Source: CAWHJN01 sp963829705 (GTDB taxonomy: Bacteria; Bacteroidota; Rhodothermia; Rhodothermales; BA12). From it: a DNA stretch of 64,000 nucleotides. The first letter of the stretch is position 1; every line of letters begins with the position of its first letter. The position numbers and the translations under genes were made by a program. Below are positions 29,771-38,015 of the stretch, in pieces. The stretch spans positions 248,001-312,000 of the forward strand of contig CAWHJN010000004.1 in assembly GCA_963829705.1 (NCBI GenBank), in the 5' to 3' direction. The notes beneath the pieces were generated by a model. That model had not been told where the DNA came from. It saw only the letters and a list, made by a program, of their open reading frames with translations, and made no database searches.

Positions 29771-29835
29771 AGGTGCGCTCGCTATTTGTTGAGGGTTGGT
29801 GTCAACAACCAACCCAGCCAACCGGCCAACCGGCA

Positions 29836-31488
29836 TCACTCCCGCTGCCACTGCATCACGATGGGCAGGCGGCGGCCCGAGCCGAAGGCGTGGCGCGTCA
29901 CGCGCAGGCCCGGCGGTAGCTGGCGGCGTTTGTACTCGTTGCGGTCCACCAGGTCGAGCATCTGGCGGACGAGGGCGCGGTCGGCACCCGTGGCCTCCAC
30001 GATGTCCCGCACGTCCTGGTGCTGCTCGATGTAGCGGCGCAGGATGTCGTCGAGCAGGTCGTACGGCGGCAGCGAGTCCTCGTCTTTCTGATCCGGGCGG
30101 AGCTCGGCAGAGGGTGGCTTGGTGAGCGTGTTCTCGGGGATGACGGCACGCCCCGCCTGCTCGTTGATGTAGCGCGCGAGGCGGTACACGTCCGTCTTGA
30201 ACACGTCCGACAGCACCGCCAGGCCGCCGTTGGTGTCGCCGTAGAGCGTGCAGTAGCCGACGGCGATCTCGCTCTTGTTGCCCGTCGAGAGCAGCAGGTA
30301 GCCGAACTTGTTGGAGAGCGCCATCAGCGCGACGCCGCGCGCCCGGCTCTGGATGTTCTCCTCGGCGATGCCGGGCTCGGTGCCCTCGAAGACGTCGGCC
30401 AGCATCGCGTCGAACGCCTCGACGGCGGGGGCAATCGGGATCTCGTGGAACGCGATGCCCAGCGCGTCGGCGAGCGCGCGGGCATCGACCACCGAGCCTT
30501 CCGACGAGTAGCGCGACGGCATCGCCACGCCCACGACGCGGTCCGCGCCGAGCGCTTCCGCCGCCAGCGCCGCCACGAGCGCCGAGTCGATCCCGCCGGA
30601 GAGCCCGACGAGGGCTTTGGTGAAAAACGGCGACTTCCGCACGTAATCGCGGATGCCGAGCACGAGCGCGTCGTGCAGGTCGGCCAGGCCGGTGCTGCCA
30701 GGGGCGGGGCAAGGCGTGGCCTCGTCGGTATCCCAGAAAACGAGCGCTTCCTCGAACGACGGCGCGCACGCCAAGAGCGTCCCGTCTGCGCCGTGAACGC
30801 GGCTGTCGCCGTCGAAGACGAGTTCGGTGTTGGCCCCCACCTGGTTGACGAACACGAACGGCACGCCGTGCGTCCGGCAGATGTCCTCGATGAGCGCCGT
30901 CCGCCTCGCCCGCATCCCCACCGAGAACGGCGACGCGCTCAGGTTGACGAACAGGTCGATGCCCTGTGCGGCGAGCGACACGATGGGGTCGGGTTCGTAC
31001 AAACGGTGCGGGGCCGATTTCTCTCCGTTCCACATGTCCTCGCAGACGTGCAGGCCGAGCCGCAGCCCGCGCCACACGACGGGTTGCTGGGGCAGCGCAG
31101 GTTCGAAGTAGCGGTACTCGTCGAACACGTTATACGTGGGCAGGAGTTGCTTCTGCACCACAGCCACCTGCCTGCCGCCTTCGAGCAGGATGGCGGTGTT
31201 GAAGAGCCGCTTGCCCACCGGCGTGTCGTTGCGTACCGGCACCCCCACGATCACGCCGATCTGCGGCGGCAGCGCCTCGGCCAGCGCCACCAGCGCCCGA
31301 TCCGTCTGATCGAGAAACAGCGGCCTGTCGAGCAGGTCCTGCGGCGGGTAGCCTGTCAGGCACAGCTCGGGGCACACGACGAGGTCGGCCCCGGCATTCG
31401 CTGCGCGCCGCGCTGCGTCGAGGATGAGGGCCACGTTGCCGGACAGGTCGCCGACGGTGACGTTGAGCTGGGCGAGCGCGAGACGCAT
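29836..31488 (-). CDS. nadE: Glutamine-dependent NAD+ synthetase
   Basis: A 550-residue two-domain enzyme. The N-terminal nitrilase-type glutaminase (residues 1-~260) carries the Glu/Lys/Cys triad, with Cys in HVCEDMWNGE. The C-terminal synthetase has the ATP-pyrophosphatase loop GLSGGIDSALVAAL and the family segments STGNKSEIAVGYCTLYGDTN and PPYDLLDDILRRYIE. It amidates deamido-NAD+ with glutamine-derived ammonia (EC 6.3.5.1). ATG 31488 is chosen because MRLALAQLNVTVGDLSGN is the canonical beginning. Its leader is an inverted copy of the leader of the divergent rhodanese gene. Confidence 0.95.
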   Translation of the reverse strand: MRLALAQLNVTVGDLSGNVALILDAARRAANAGADLVVCPELCLTGYPPQDLLDRPLFLDQTDRALVALAEALPPQIGVIVGVPVRNDTPVGKRLFNTAILLEGGRQVAVVQKQLLPTYNVFDEYRYFEPALPQQPVVWRGLRLGLHVCEDMWNGEKSAPHRLYEPDPIVSLAAQGIDLFVNLSASPFSVGMRARRTALIEDICRTHGVPFVFVNQVGANTELVFDGDSRVHGADGTLLACAPSFEEALVFWDTDEATPCPAPGSTGLADLHDALVLGIRDYVRKSPFFTKALVGLSGGIDSALVAALAAEALGADRVVGVAMPSRYSSEGSVVDARALADALGIAFHEIPIAPAVEAFDAMLADVFEGTEPGIAEENIQSRARGVALMALSNKFGYLLLSTGNKSEIAVGYCTLYGDTNGGLAVLSDVFKTDVYRLARYINEQAGRAVIPENTLTKPPSAELRPDQKDEDSLPPYDLLDDILRRYIEQHQDVRDIVEATGADRALVRQMLDLVDRNEYKRRQLPPGLRVTRHAFGSGRRLPIVMQWQRE

Positions 31489-31716
31489 GGGGAAGGGTTG
31501 AAAGTGGAAAGCTGGACGTGGAAGTGGGATCACGGACGCAGCGTGCTGCGCCCGGCTGGCGTACGGCCCTCGTGGCGGAAAAAGCGGGATCGCGTCCGTG
31601 AACCCCGCCCACGCAGTGCGTGTTGCGCGCGCACTGGCGCGCCCGAACGAGACTCTGTCTTTTTTCGCCCCTCGACGCTCGCCCTTCCGAAATCCCACTT
31701 TCAACCCTTCCCCATG
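31486..31716. repeat. Composite element between divergent nadE and rhodanese genes, with 22-bp terminal inverted repeat
   Basis: The 22 nt at 31486-31507 and at 31695-31716 are perfect inverted copies (CCACTTTCAACCC then TTCCCCATG), and each includes the start codon of its gene. Between them are a palindrome CGCAGC-GT-GCTGCG at 31537-31550 and a second pyrimidine block from 31680. The start codons thus lie at the outer edges of the element. Confidence 0.85.
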
Positions 31717-32013
31717 TCCCCCACCGAATTCCTGTTCCGCCGCCGCGCCACCGACGTGCTCCTCGACGTGCGTACGCCCGCCGAGTTTGCCGGTGGCCAC
31801 CTCGAAGGCGCGCGCAACGTCGACTTCCTGGCCTCCGGTTTCGCCGACGCCGTGGCCCCCCTCGACCGCGACGCCACGTATTACCTCTACTGCCGCTCGG
31901 GCAACCGCAGCGGGCAGGCCGCGCAGCGCATGAAGGCGATGGGCTTCGCGGACGTACACAACATCGGCGGCTTCGACGCGCTGGCGGGGGCCGGGGCGGA
32001 AACGTCGCGCTGA
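31714..32013 (+). CDS. Single-domain rhodanese (sulfurtransferase) A
   Basis: A 99-residue one-domain rhodanese: LLDVRTPAEFAGGHLEGARN, then the active-site loop CRSGNRSG with Cys60 that carries persulfide. It is cytoplasmic, with no signal peptide. The size fits GlpE/PspE-like sulfurtransferases that move sulfane sulfur to thiols or cyanide. It heads a + strand run with a second rhodanese, a thioredoxin and a DinB-family gene, which suggests a thiol/sulfur relay. Confidence 0.88.
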   Translation: MSPTEFLFRRRATDVLLDVRTPAEFAGGHLEGARNVDFLASGFADAVAPLDRDATYYLYCRSGNRSGQAAQRMKAMGFADVHNIGGFDALAGAGAETSR

Positions 32014-32115
32014 GAAGCCGGGCCACTCGGTTACGAGATCGCGGCTTTTGCGGGGTAACAGCGTCGTCGGCTGAGACGTTGGCACGACACGAAGTCCCGT
32101 TTTCCCGTTTGTACC

Positions 32116-32454
32116 ATGCTGGCCCTGTTACGCGCATTTCTGAGTGATGACAACACCCTGCCGCCCGCCGAGGTGCGCAAGCGAAGCAAAGACGGCGTGC
32201 TCGTCGATGTCAGGACGCCCGCGGAGTACGTGTTCGGCCACCTCGACGGCGCGATCAACGTCGACGCGCGCGCGCGCGACTTCGACGACCTCGTGGCCTC
32301 ACTCGACAAGAGCAGGCCGTATTATCTGTACTGCTCGTCCGGGCGGCGGAGTCGCCATGCCCTCAAACGGATGCAGCGGCGCGGCTTTTCGCGCGTTCAC
32401 AACGCGGGCAGTCTCAGCGACCTCGCCGTCGCGGGCGTGCCCCTTGCCCCGTAG
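32116..32454 (+). CDS. Single-domain rhodanese B
   Basis: A 112-residue rhodanese paralogous to the gene 100 nt upstream: LVDVRTPAEYVFGHLDGAIN and the loop CSSGRRSR with Cys73. The loop is more basic than in rhodanese A (two Arg replacing Asn/Gly), so the preferred acceptor may differ. It is 5 nt from the thioredoxin gene, hence almost certainly cotranscribed with it. Reduction of its persulfide or a disulfide by that thioredoxin is a reasonable inference. Confidence 0.88.
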   Translation: MLALLRAFLSDDNTLPPAEVRKRSKDGVLVDVRTPAEYVFGHLDGAINVDARARDFDDLVASLDKSRPYYLYCSSGRRSRHALKRMQRRGFSRVHNAGSLSDLAVAGVPLAP

Positions 32455-32459
32455 CAGCT

Positions 32460-32777
32460 ATGGCATCGTTCGATGACGACGTGCTGGCCGTGAGCCACCG
32501 CAAACCCGTTCTCGTGGACTTCTGGGCCCCGTGGTGCGGGCCGTGCCGCGTGCTTGGCCCCACGCTGGAGAAGCTGGCGAAGGAGAGCGGCGGCGCGTGG
32601 CGGCTCGTCAAGATCAACGTCGACGCACACCCCGATCTGGCGCAGCGCTTCGGCGTGCAGGGCATCCCCGCCGTCAAGCTCTTCCGCGACGGCGCGGTGG
32701 CCGCCGAGTTCGTTGGCGCGCTGCCGGAGCCGCAGGTGCGCCGCTGGCTGGTCGAGCACGCCGTGACGGCGGCATGA
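32460..32777 (+). CDS. Thioredoxin
   Basis: A 105-residue classical thioredoxin with WCGPC (Cys26, Cys29), the cis-proline segment GIPAVKLF and FVGALPEPQV. It is cytoplasmic. It reduces protein disulfides, regenerated by thioredoxin reductase (not in window). It follows two rhodanese genes closely and its stop overlaps the next start (ATGA), so it sits inside a four-gene transcription unit. It is probably a dedicated paralogue rather than the housekeeping trxA, inferred from context. Confidence 0.92.
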   Translation: MASFDDDVLAVSHRKPVLVDFWAPWCGPCRVLGPTLEKLAKESGGAWRLVKINVDAHPDLAQRFGVQGIPAVKLFRDGAVAAEFVGALPEPQVRRWLVEHAVTAA

Positions 32778-33307
32778 AGAAGCGCCACGTCCCGGCCCGG
32801 CCCACGGCTGCCGAGTACGCGGCCTTCTACGCGCCGTACGTGCTGCACGTGCGGACGGACGACATCGTGAAGACGCTCGAAGAGCAGGCTGTGGCGCTGC
32901 GCCAGACGTTCGCCGCCGTCTCCCCGGAGAAGGAGACGTTTCGGTACGGGCCGGGCAAGTGGAGCGTGCGCGAGGTCGTGGCCCACATGGCCGACACGGA
33001 GCGGGTGTTCGGCTACCGGGCCTTCGCCATCAGCCGGGGCGAGTTGAAGCCGCTGCCGGGCTTCGACCAGAACACGTACGTAGCCAACTCGGGCGCGGCA
33101 GACGTGCCCCTGAAGGTGCTCGTGGCCAGCTTCGTGATGGCTCGCGCGGCGAATACGGTGATGTACGACACCCTCACTCCGGAGGCATGGACGCGGGGAG
33201 GCGTCGCCAACGGACAGCCCGTATCGGTGCGCGCGCTGGCTTACATCTCGGCGGGGCACGTCATCCACCACCTAGCCGTGCTGCGAAAACGCTACGGCAT
33301 CGGATGA
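32774..33307 (+). CDS. DinB-family protein
   Basis: A 177-residue four-helix-bundle DinB/YfiT-like protein. The metal-binding histidine positions are recognisable in REVVAHMADTERVFGYRA and SAGHVIHHLAVLRKRYG. Members include metal-dependent thiol S-transferases (bacillithiol or mycothiol type) as well as proteins of unknown role. Its translational overlap with thioredoxin, behind two rhodaneses, favours a thiol-related function. That is inference from context only. Confidence 0.85.
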   Translation: MKKRHVPARPTAAEYAAFYAPYVLHVRTDDIVKTLEEQAVALRQTFAAVSPEKETFRYGPGKWSVREVVAHMADTERVFGYRAFAISRGELKPLPGFDQNTYVANSGAADVPLKVLVASFVMARAANTVMYDTLTPEAWTRGGVANGQPVSVRALAYISAGHVIHHLAVLRKRYGIG

Positions 33308-33452
33308 TGGAGGCGAAGTGCGCGGTGGAGTTTCTCCAACCTTCTGCCTACGTCCAGGCATTTTTGAAGCCGCCGCGAAACCAATCTGCCCGAAAATGCA
33401 ACCTTTCTGGATGCCAAGTGTCTGTTAAGGCTCGTTGTCCTATCTCATTTGT

Positions 33453-33743
33453 ATGCCTAACATGATTAGCCCCTACAACTGGAGGATCTGCGATCCCACC
33501 GGTGAGCCCATCACCAACGTCACCGTCGTCTCGGATGTCACCAAGATGGATTCGCGCACCAAGCGGCTCTACCGGACGATCAAAATCGGAACCCCGGAAT
33601 CGCACCTCGCGCCGCCCGGCCAGTATCTCCTCGAGGATCCGTCGGGCGAAAAACTGCCCATCGATCTGCCCAGCAACTGGACGGCCGGACGCACCGAAGT
33701 CCGTGAAATCGAGCAGCTGACGGCGCAGAAAGCCGGTCGCTGA
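33453..33743 (+). CDS. Small hypothetical protein
   Basis: A 96-residue protein starting at ATG 33453 (MPNMISPYNWRICDPTGEPI). An in-frame ATG at 33435 is possible but gives an atypical N-terminus. The sequence is beta-rich with YRTIKIGTPESHLAPPGQYL and no membrane segment. The regular codon use and GC pattern support a real gene, and a strong terminator follows 40 nt after the stop. I do not recognise the family. Confidence 0.6.
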   Translation: MPNMISPYNWRICDPTGEPITNVTVVSDVTKMDSRTKRLYRTIKIGTPESHLAPPGQYLLEDPSGEKLPIDLPSNWTAGRTEVREIEQLTAQKAGR

Positions 33744-33783
33744 GTCCGCACGCAGCGCAATCCCGCGCCGCTCGCAAAACAGA

Positions 33784-33818
33784 AAACCCCCGCGTGTCCG
33801 GAGACAGCGGGGGTTTTT
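33784..33818. terminator. Bidirectional intrinsic terminator
   Basis: Arms AACCCCCGC (33785-33793) and GCGGGGGTT (33807-33815) pair perfectly, and an inner TGTC-CGGA-GACA extends the hairpin. It is followed by a T run on the + strand and by TTTTCTG on the minus strand. It can end the small + strand gene and the minus-strand tRNA-Ala. Confidence 0.88.
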
Positions 33819-33824
33819 GTGTCG

Positions 33825-33897
33825 TGGAGGATAGCGGGTTCGAACCGCTGACCTCGTCAATGCCATTGACGCGCTCTACCAACTGAGCTAATCCCCC
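33825..33897 (-). tRNA. tRNA-Ala (anticodon GGC)
   Basis: A 73-nt cloverleaf read on the minus strand: acceptor GGGGGAT / ATCCTCC with the alanine identity pair G3:U70, D arm GCTC-AGTTGGTA-GAGC, anticodon arm CGTCA-ATGGCAT-TGACG (anticodon GGC), T arm AGCGG-TTCGAAC-CCGCT and discriminator A73. The CCA end is not encoded. The terminator lies 7 nt downstream. Confidence 0.95.
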
Positions 33898-33913
33898 GTT
33901 TTTTGGGACGGGC

Positions 33914-33943
33914 ATGATACGGAAGCGGCGGTACGGGCCGCAA
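33914..33943 (-). promoter_or_regulatory. Possible sigma70-type promoter of tRNA-Ala
   Basis: On the minus strand TTGCGG (33938-33943) and TATCAT (33914-33919) are spaced by 18 nt, and the second hexamer ends 16 nt before the tRNA 5' end. The match to TTGACA/TATAAT is partial. Confidence 0.4.
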
Positions 33944-34082
33944 CCGGCGCGCCGCGATGCCACGCCAATTTCACGCCGTCGCCACGTTCGACGACGCGCG
34001 TGTACGCCATTTTTGCGGAATCTGCGAAGCACTGCGCGAGGTCACCGCATAGCTTTGCCCGATCCTCCACTCCCCGCGTTCC

Positions 34083-36542
34083 ATGCCCGACCGCCGCTAT
34101 CAGGTTTTCAAGTTTGGCGGTACGTCCGTGCGCGACGCAGGGCGCATCCGCCGCGTAGTGGAGTTGGTGGGGCAGGAAGACCCATCGGCAGAGCGCGTGG
34201 TCGTCGTCTCGGCGCTCGGCGGCGTCACGGACCGGCTGCTGCGTGCTGCCGACGAGGCCGTGGCGCGCTCGGGCGAGCACCGCGCGATCCTGGCTGATCT
34301 GCGCGCCCGTCACGACGCCGTGCTCGCTCAGGTAGCCCGTATCGACGAGCACGAGGCGCTGCGCGCCCAACTCGACGCGCAGTTCTACACCCTCGGCGAA
34401 CTGCTCGACGGCGTGTTTCTGCTGCGCGAATGCACGCTCCGCGCCCGCGACAGCATCGCCGCGATGGGCGAGCGGATGTCGGCGCCGCTCGTGGCCGCTG
34501 CGTTTCGCGGCGTGGGCCAGGACGCCGTGGCCGTTGCTGCCGACGGCTTCATCCTCACCGACGACCGCTTCGGCGACGCCAACGTCCTCTTCGACGAGAC
34601 CAACGAGCGCGTCCGCACCTACTTCGGTAGCCTGCCGAAAGGGCGCGTGGCCGTCGTGACGGGCTTTATGGGAGCCACCGACCGGGGGGTGACCACCACG
34701 CTCGGGCGCTCGGGCAGCGACTACACGGCCACGATCCTGGCGGGCGCGCTGCACGCCGGCAAGATCGTCATCTGGACCGACGTCGACGGTGTGCTCTCCG
34801 CCGATCCGCGCCTCGTGCCCGACGCGCAGCGGCTCGACACGCTCCACTACCGCGAGGCTGCCGAACTGGCGTACTTCGGCGCGAAGGTGCTTCACCCGCG
34901 CACGATGCGCCCGCTCATCCAGGAGGGGCTGCCGCTGCTCATCAAAAACACCCTCAACCCCGACGCGCCCGGCACGCTCATCACCAGCGAGGAAGTGACC
35001 CGCGACCGGCCCGTGGCCGCCGTCACGACCATCCGGGGCGTCAGCCTCGTCACCATCGAAGGGCCGGGCATGGTAGGCGTGCCGGGCATCTCGGCGCGAG
35101 CGTTCTCGGCGCTGGCGGCCTACGGCATCAACATCCTGTTCATCACGCAGGCGTCGAGCGAGCAGAGTCTGTCGCTCGTCGTGATGGAGCGCGACGCCGA
35201 GGCCGCCGTGCGCTCGCTCGAAAACACCTTCGAACTCGAACGTGCGCATGGCGACGTGAACCGCATCTCGGCCCGCGCGCAGTGCGCCGTGCTGACGGCC
35301 GTGGGCGACGGCATGCGGAGCGAGCCAGGCGTGGCCGGACGGCTCTTCACCGCGCTCGGACGCGAGAACATCAACGTGATGGCGATGGGCATGGCGGCGG
35401 CGCAGAACAGCGTCACCACCGTCGTCAACGAGTCGCGCATCCGCGAGGCCGTGCGCGTGGTGCATCAGGCGTTCGCGCCCGGCGGCGACGACCTCCGCAT
35501 CGCCCTCGTCGGCGCGACGGGCGGTGTCGGACGGGCGCTGCTCCAGATCCTCGACCGCGACCGCGCCACCATCGAGGCCACGACGGGCCTGCGCGTGCGT
35601 GTGGTTGCGATGATGAACTCGCGGCAGATGCGCTTCGACGTCGACGGCCTCCCGCTCGACGCCGATCCTGCCGCCGTGCTCGCCACGGGCGAGGCGGCGT
35701 CGCTCGACGCGCTCGTGGCCACGCTCGCCGACCTGCCCTCGGGCCGGTTGCTGTTCGTCGATTGCACGGCTTCCGACGATGTGCCCGACGTGTACCCGTC
35801 GCTGCTCGAAAACGGCATCGGCATCGTTACGCCCAACAAGCGCGCCAACACGCGCGGCATCGACTTCTACCGCCGCCTCCAGATGCTTGGCCACGCGACG
35901 CCGTATTACTACGAAACGACCGTCGGCGCGGCGCTGCCGATGCTCTCGACGCTGCGCGACCTCATCCGCACCGGCGACCGTCTGCGGCGTATCGAAGGGA
36001 TGCTCTCGGGCACGCTCGCCTTCGTTTTCAGCGAGATGGCGGCGGGGCGCGCGTTCTCCGACGCCGTCCGGCAGGCGCGGCACAACGGCTTCACCGAACC
36101 CGACCCACGCGACGATTTGATGGGCCGCGACGTGGCGCGCAAGCTGCTCACGCTCGCCCGCGAAACCGGCTACACCGGCGACCTCGCGGACGTGCAGGTG
36201 GAGTCACTCGTGCCCGACGCGCTGCGCGAGATCGACCGCGAGGCGTTCATGGAGCGTCTGCCCGAACTCGATGCCGCGTGGGACGCACGCCGCGCCGCCC
36301 TCCCTGAAGGCGCGAAACTCGGCTTCCTGGGCGTCTTCGAGGGCGACACGCTGCGCGTCGGCGTGGAGGCGATCACGCCGGATTCGCCCTTCTACCGCCT
36401 CAGCGGCACCGACAGCATGGTGTCGTTCGTCACCGACCGGTACACGCGCCCGCTGGTGGTGTCGGGGCCGGGCGCGGGCCACGAAGTCACCGCCACCGGC
36501 GTCCTCGCCGACGCGCTGCACGCGGGCCTGCGGATGGGGTGA
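34083..36542 (+). CDS. thrA: Bifunctional aspartokinase / homoserine dehydrogenase
   Basis: An 819-residue fusion. Residues 1-~290 are the aspartokinase (VFKFGGTSV at 8-16; TTLGRSGSDYTATILAGAL). Two ACT domains follow at ~315-460 (ITQASSEQSLSLVVM, INVMAMGMAAAQNSVT), where threonine feedback is expected. The homoserine dehydrogenase fills the rest, with the Rossmann loop IALVGATGGVGRALL, TPNKRANTRG and the catalytic region EPDPRDDLMGRDVARKLLTLA. It makes homoserine from aspartate for threonine, methionine and isoleucine (EC 2.7.2.4 / 1.1.1.3). thrB and thrC are not next to it. No leader peptide or attenuator was seen in the 185 nt upstream. Confidence 0.95.
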   Translation: MPDRRYQVFKFGGTSVRDAGRIRRVVELVGQEDPSAERVVVVSALGGVTDRLLRAADEAVARSGEHRAILADLRARHDAVLAQVARIDEHEALRAQLDAQFYTLGELLDGVFLLRECTLRARDSIAAMGERMSAPLVAAAFRGVGQDAVAVAADGFILTDDRFGDANVLFDETNERVRTYFGSLPKGRVAVVTGFMGATDRGVTTTLGRSGSDYTATILAGALHAGKIVIWTDVDGVLSADPRLVPDAQRLDTLHYREAAELAYFGAKVLHPRTMRPLIQEGLPLLIKNTLNPDAPGTLITSEEVTRDRPVAAVTTIRGVSLVTIEGPGMVGVPGISARAFSALAAYGINILFITQASSEQSLSLVVMERDAEAAVRSLENTFELERAHGDVNRISARAQCAVLTAVGDGMRSEPGVAGRLFTALGRENINVMAMGMAAAQNSVTTVVNESRIREAVRVVHQAFAPGGDDLRIALVGATGGVGRALLQILDRDRATIEATTGLRVRVVAMMNSRQMRFDVDGLPLDADPAAVLATGEAASLDALVATLADLPSGRLLFVDCTASDDVPDVYPSLLENGIGIVTPNKRANTRGIDFYRRLQMLGHATPYYYETTVGAALPMLSTLRDLIRTGDRLRRIEGMLSGTLAFVFSEMAAGRAFSDAVRQARHNGFTEPDPRDDLMGRDVARKLLTLARETGYTGDLADVQVESLVPDALREIDREAFMERLPELDAAWDARRAALPEGAKLGFLGVFEGDTLRVGVEAITPDSPFYRLSGTDSMVSFVTDRYTRPLVVSGPGAGHEVTATGVLADALHAGLRMG

Positions 36543-36600
36543 GGGGGAAAGTCGGAACGCGGAAGTGGGAAGCCGGAGATGGAGGAATAGAACGCGTGGG
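36543..36600 (+). repeat. Purine-rich repeat block after thrA
   Basis: Directly after the thrA stop the sequence reads AAAGTCGGAACGCGGAAGTG and GGAAGCCGGAGATGGAGG, the complement of the TTCCGA leader units. It fills the gap to the convergent thioesterase gene. No palindrome accompanies it, so it is a partial copy of the element family. Confidence 0.55.
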
Positions 36601-36603
36601 GTG

Positions 36604-37011
36604 TCAGTCGCGCTGCACGAAGGCGCGGAACGGCGCGAGGAGACTTTCGGAGAGCCGGATGGGCCGCAGCGCCTCGCGCCCGACGAACACGACGACCTGC
36701 TCGCCCGTGGTGCAAAGCGCGCCGTCGGCGTCGCGGAAGCGGTGCTCGATGCGCGCCTTGAGCGGGGTGAGTTCGGAAAGCCAGAGTTCGGCATATACCG
36801 TGTCGTCCAGCTTGAACGGGCGTTTGTAGTCGATGGACGTGTGGACGACCACGGGCGTCCAGCCGCTGTCCCACACGCCGCGCATGGGCATCCCTGCCGC
36901 CTGCATCAGCTCGCCGCGCCCGATCTCCATCCACTGCACGTAGACGGTGTTGGACACGACGCCGCCGAAATCGACCTGGAAAGAGTGGACGGGGATGGTG
37001 TAGGTGAGCAC
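36604..37011 (-). CDS. 4HBT-family acyl-CoA thioesterase (YbgC/FadM-like)
   Basis: A 135-residue hotdog-fold protein with the family start VHSFQVDFGGVVSNTVYVQW (Asp in the HxxDxxG-like active-site turn) and HTSIDYKRPFKLDD. It hydrolyses acyl-CoA thioesters as a homotetramer. The start codon is GTG at 37011; the preceding leader TTTAACCTCCAACCTCT is another pyrimidine-rich repeat. It lies behind an alpha/beta hydrolase gene on the same strand. The substrate is not predictable. Confidence 0.85.
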   Translation of the reverse strand: MLTYTIPVHSFQVDFGGVVSNTVYVQWMEIGRGELMQAAGMPMRGVWDSGWTPVVVHTSIDYKRPFKLDDTVYAELWLSELTPLKARIEHRFRDADGALCTTGEQVVVFVGREALRPIRLSESLLAPFRAFVQRD

Positions 37012-37084
37012 AGAGGTTGGAGGTTAAAGGGTGGAGAGAATACAGACCGAATCTCTAATCACCAGCCGCCAGCCTCTCCGCGCA

Positions 37085-37966
37085 TCACCGCAGCAAAAAC
37101 GCGACGATGCGGGCGTTGACGGCGGCGGGGAATTCGCGCGGCACGAGGTGCCCGGCGTTGGCGAAGACGTGAAGTTCTCCGCGTGGGCACAGCGCGGCGG
37201 CGCGGCGTGCGTGGCGGACAGGCAGCATCCAGTCGCGGGCGCCGTGGAGCCAGAGCACGGGCATCGTCAGGTGGTCGAGCGAGGATGTGACGTGTGTGCG
37301 GACGCGGTGCGGCAGCAGTTCGGTGCGGAGCCAGATGGCGAAGGCGTCGAGCGCGTCGGGGCGCTCCAAGCCGGCGCGGGCGTCTCTGACGAGTTCGTCG
37401 GTGAGGGCGTGGCGGTGGCCGAGCGCCGTCAGCAGCGCCAGCCGCATCGTTGCGGGCGTGTCGAGTGCGCGGCGGAAAAAGGCAGCCAGGCCCGGCACGC
37501 GCGCTGCGAGGCACGCCGCCTCGTGAAACGGCACGCGCGGCTGCACGCCGAAGGCGCCCGAGAGCAGCAGTTTGTTGATCCTTTCCGGGTAGCGCAGCGC
37601 GTAGACGAGCGCCACGGCCCCGCTCATCGACGAGCCGCCGAGCGCGAAGGGGCCGAGGTCGAGGGCCGCGACGAGGGCGTCGAGCCAGTCGGCGTACCAC
37701 TCCGTCGTACACGGTGCGCCGTCCGGCAGGGCGCTCTGGCCGTAGCCGGGCAGGTCGGGCACGAACACGCGAAACGGCGCGGGGAGCGCTTCGAGGGCCT
37801 TTTTCCACGTCAAGAGCGACGAGTCGAGCATCCCGCCGGGCAGCAGCACGAGCGTCGGTCCCACGCCCGGGCTGTAGCGCACGAATGTCTCCACGCCCGC
37901 CACCTCGAGCCGCATCTCCTCGATGCCCTCGCCGGTGCCGAAATCGATGGATTTGTCATGGGCCAT
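37085..37966 (-). CDS. Alpha/beta hydrolase
   Basis: A 293-residue alpha/beta-hydrolase. The oxyanion-hole region is LVLLPGGMLDSSLLTW, the strand-turn is VPDLPGYGQSA, and the nucleophile elbow GGSSMSGAVAL has Ser113 as the likely nucleophile (the last Gly of GxSxG is Ser here). The acid is in LHGARDWMLP and the catalytic His in FANAGHLVPRE. It is cytoplasmic. Esterase, lactonase or C-C hydrolase activity cannot be told apart. It is transcribed toward the thioesterase gene 73 nt downstream. Confidence 0.88.
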   Translation of the reverse strand: MAHDKSIDFGTGEGIEEMRLEVAGVETFVRYSPGVGPTLVLLPGGMLDSSLLTWKKALEALPAPFRVFVPDLPGYGQSALPDGAPCTTEWYADWLDALVAALDLGPFALGGSSMSGAVALVYALRYPERINKLLLSGAFGVQPRVPFHEAACLAARVPGLAAFFRRALDTPATMRLALLTALGHRHALTDELVRDARAGLERPDALDAFAIWLRTELLPHRVRTHVTSSLDHLTMPVLWLHGARDWMLPVRHARRAAALCPRGELHVFANAGHLVPREFPAAVNARIVAFLLR

Positions 37967-38015
37967 GTGTCACTGGAAAACGGATGACGGGTGACTGTTC
38001 ACGGATGGCCAGCCC

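Noticed and set aside
33907..34082. Threonine attenuator or riboswitch upstream of thrA
   Set aside because: No short Thr/Ile-rich leader peptide, no alternative hairpins and no recognisable riboswitch core in the 175 nt before the start codon.
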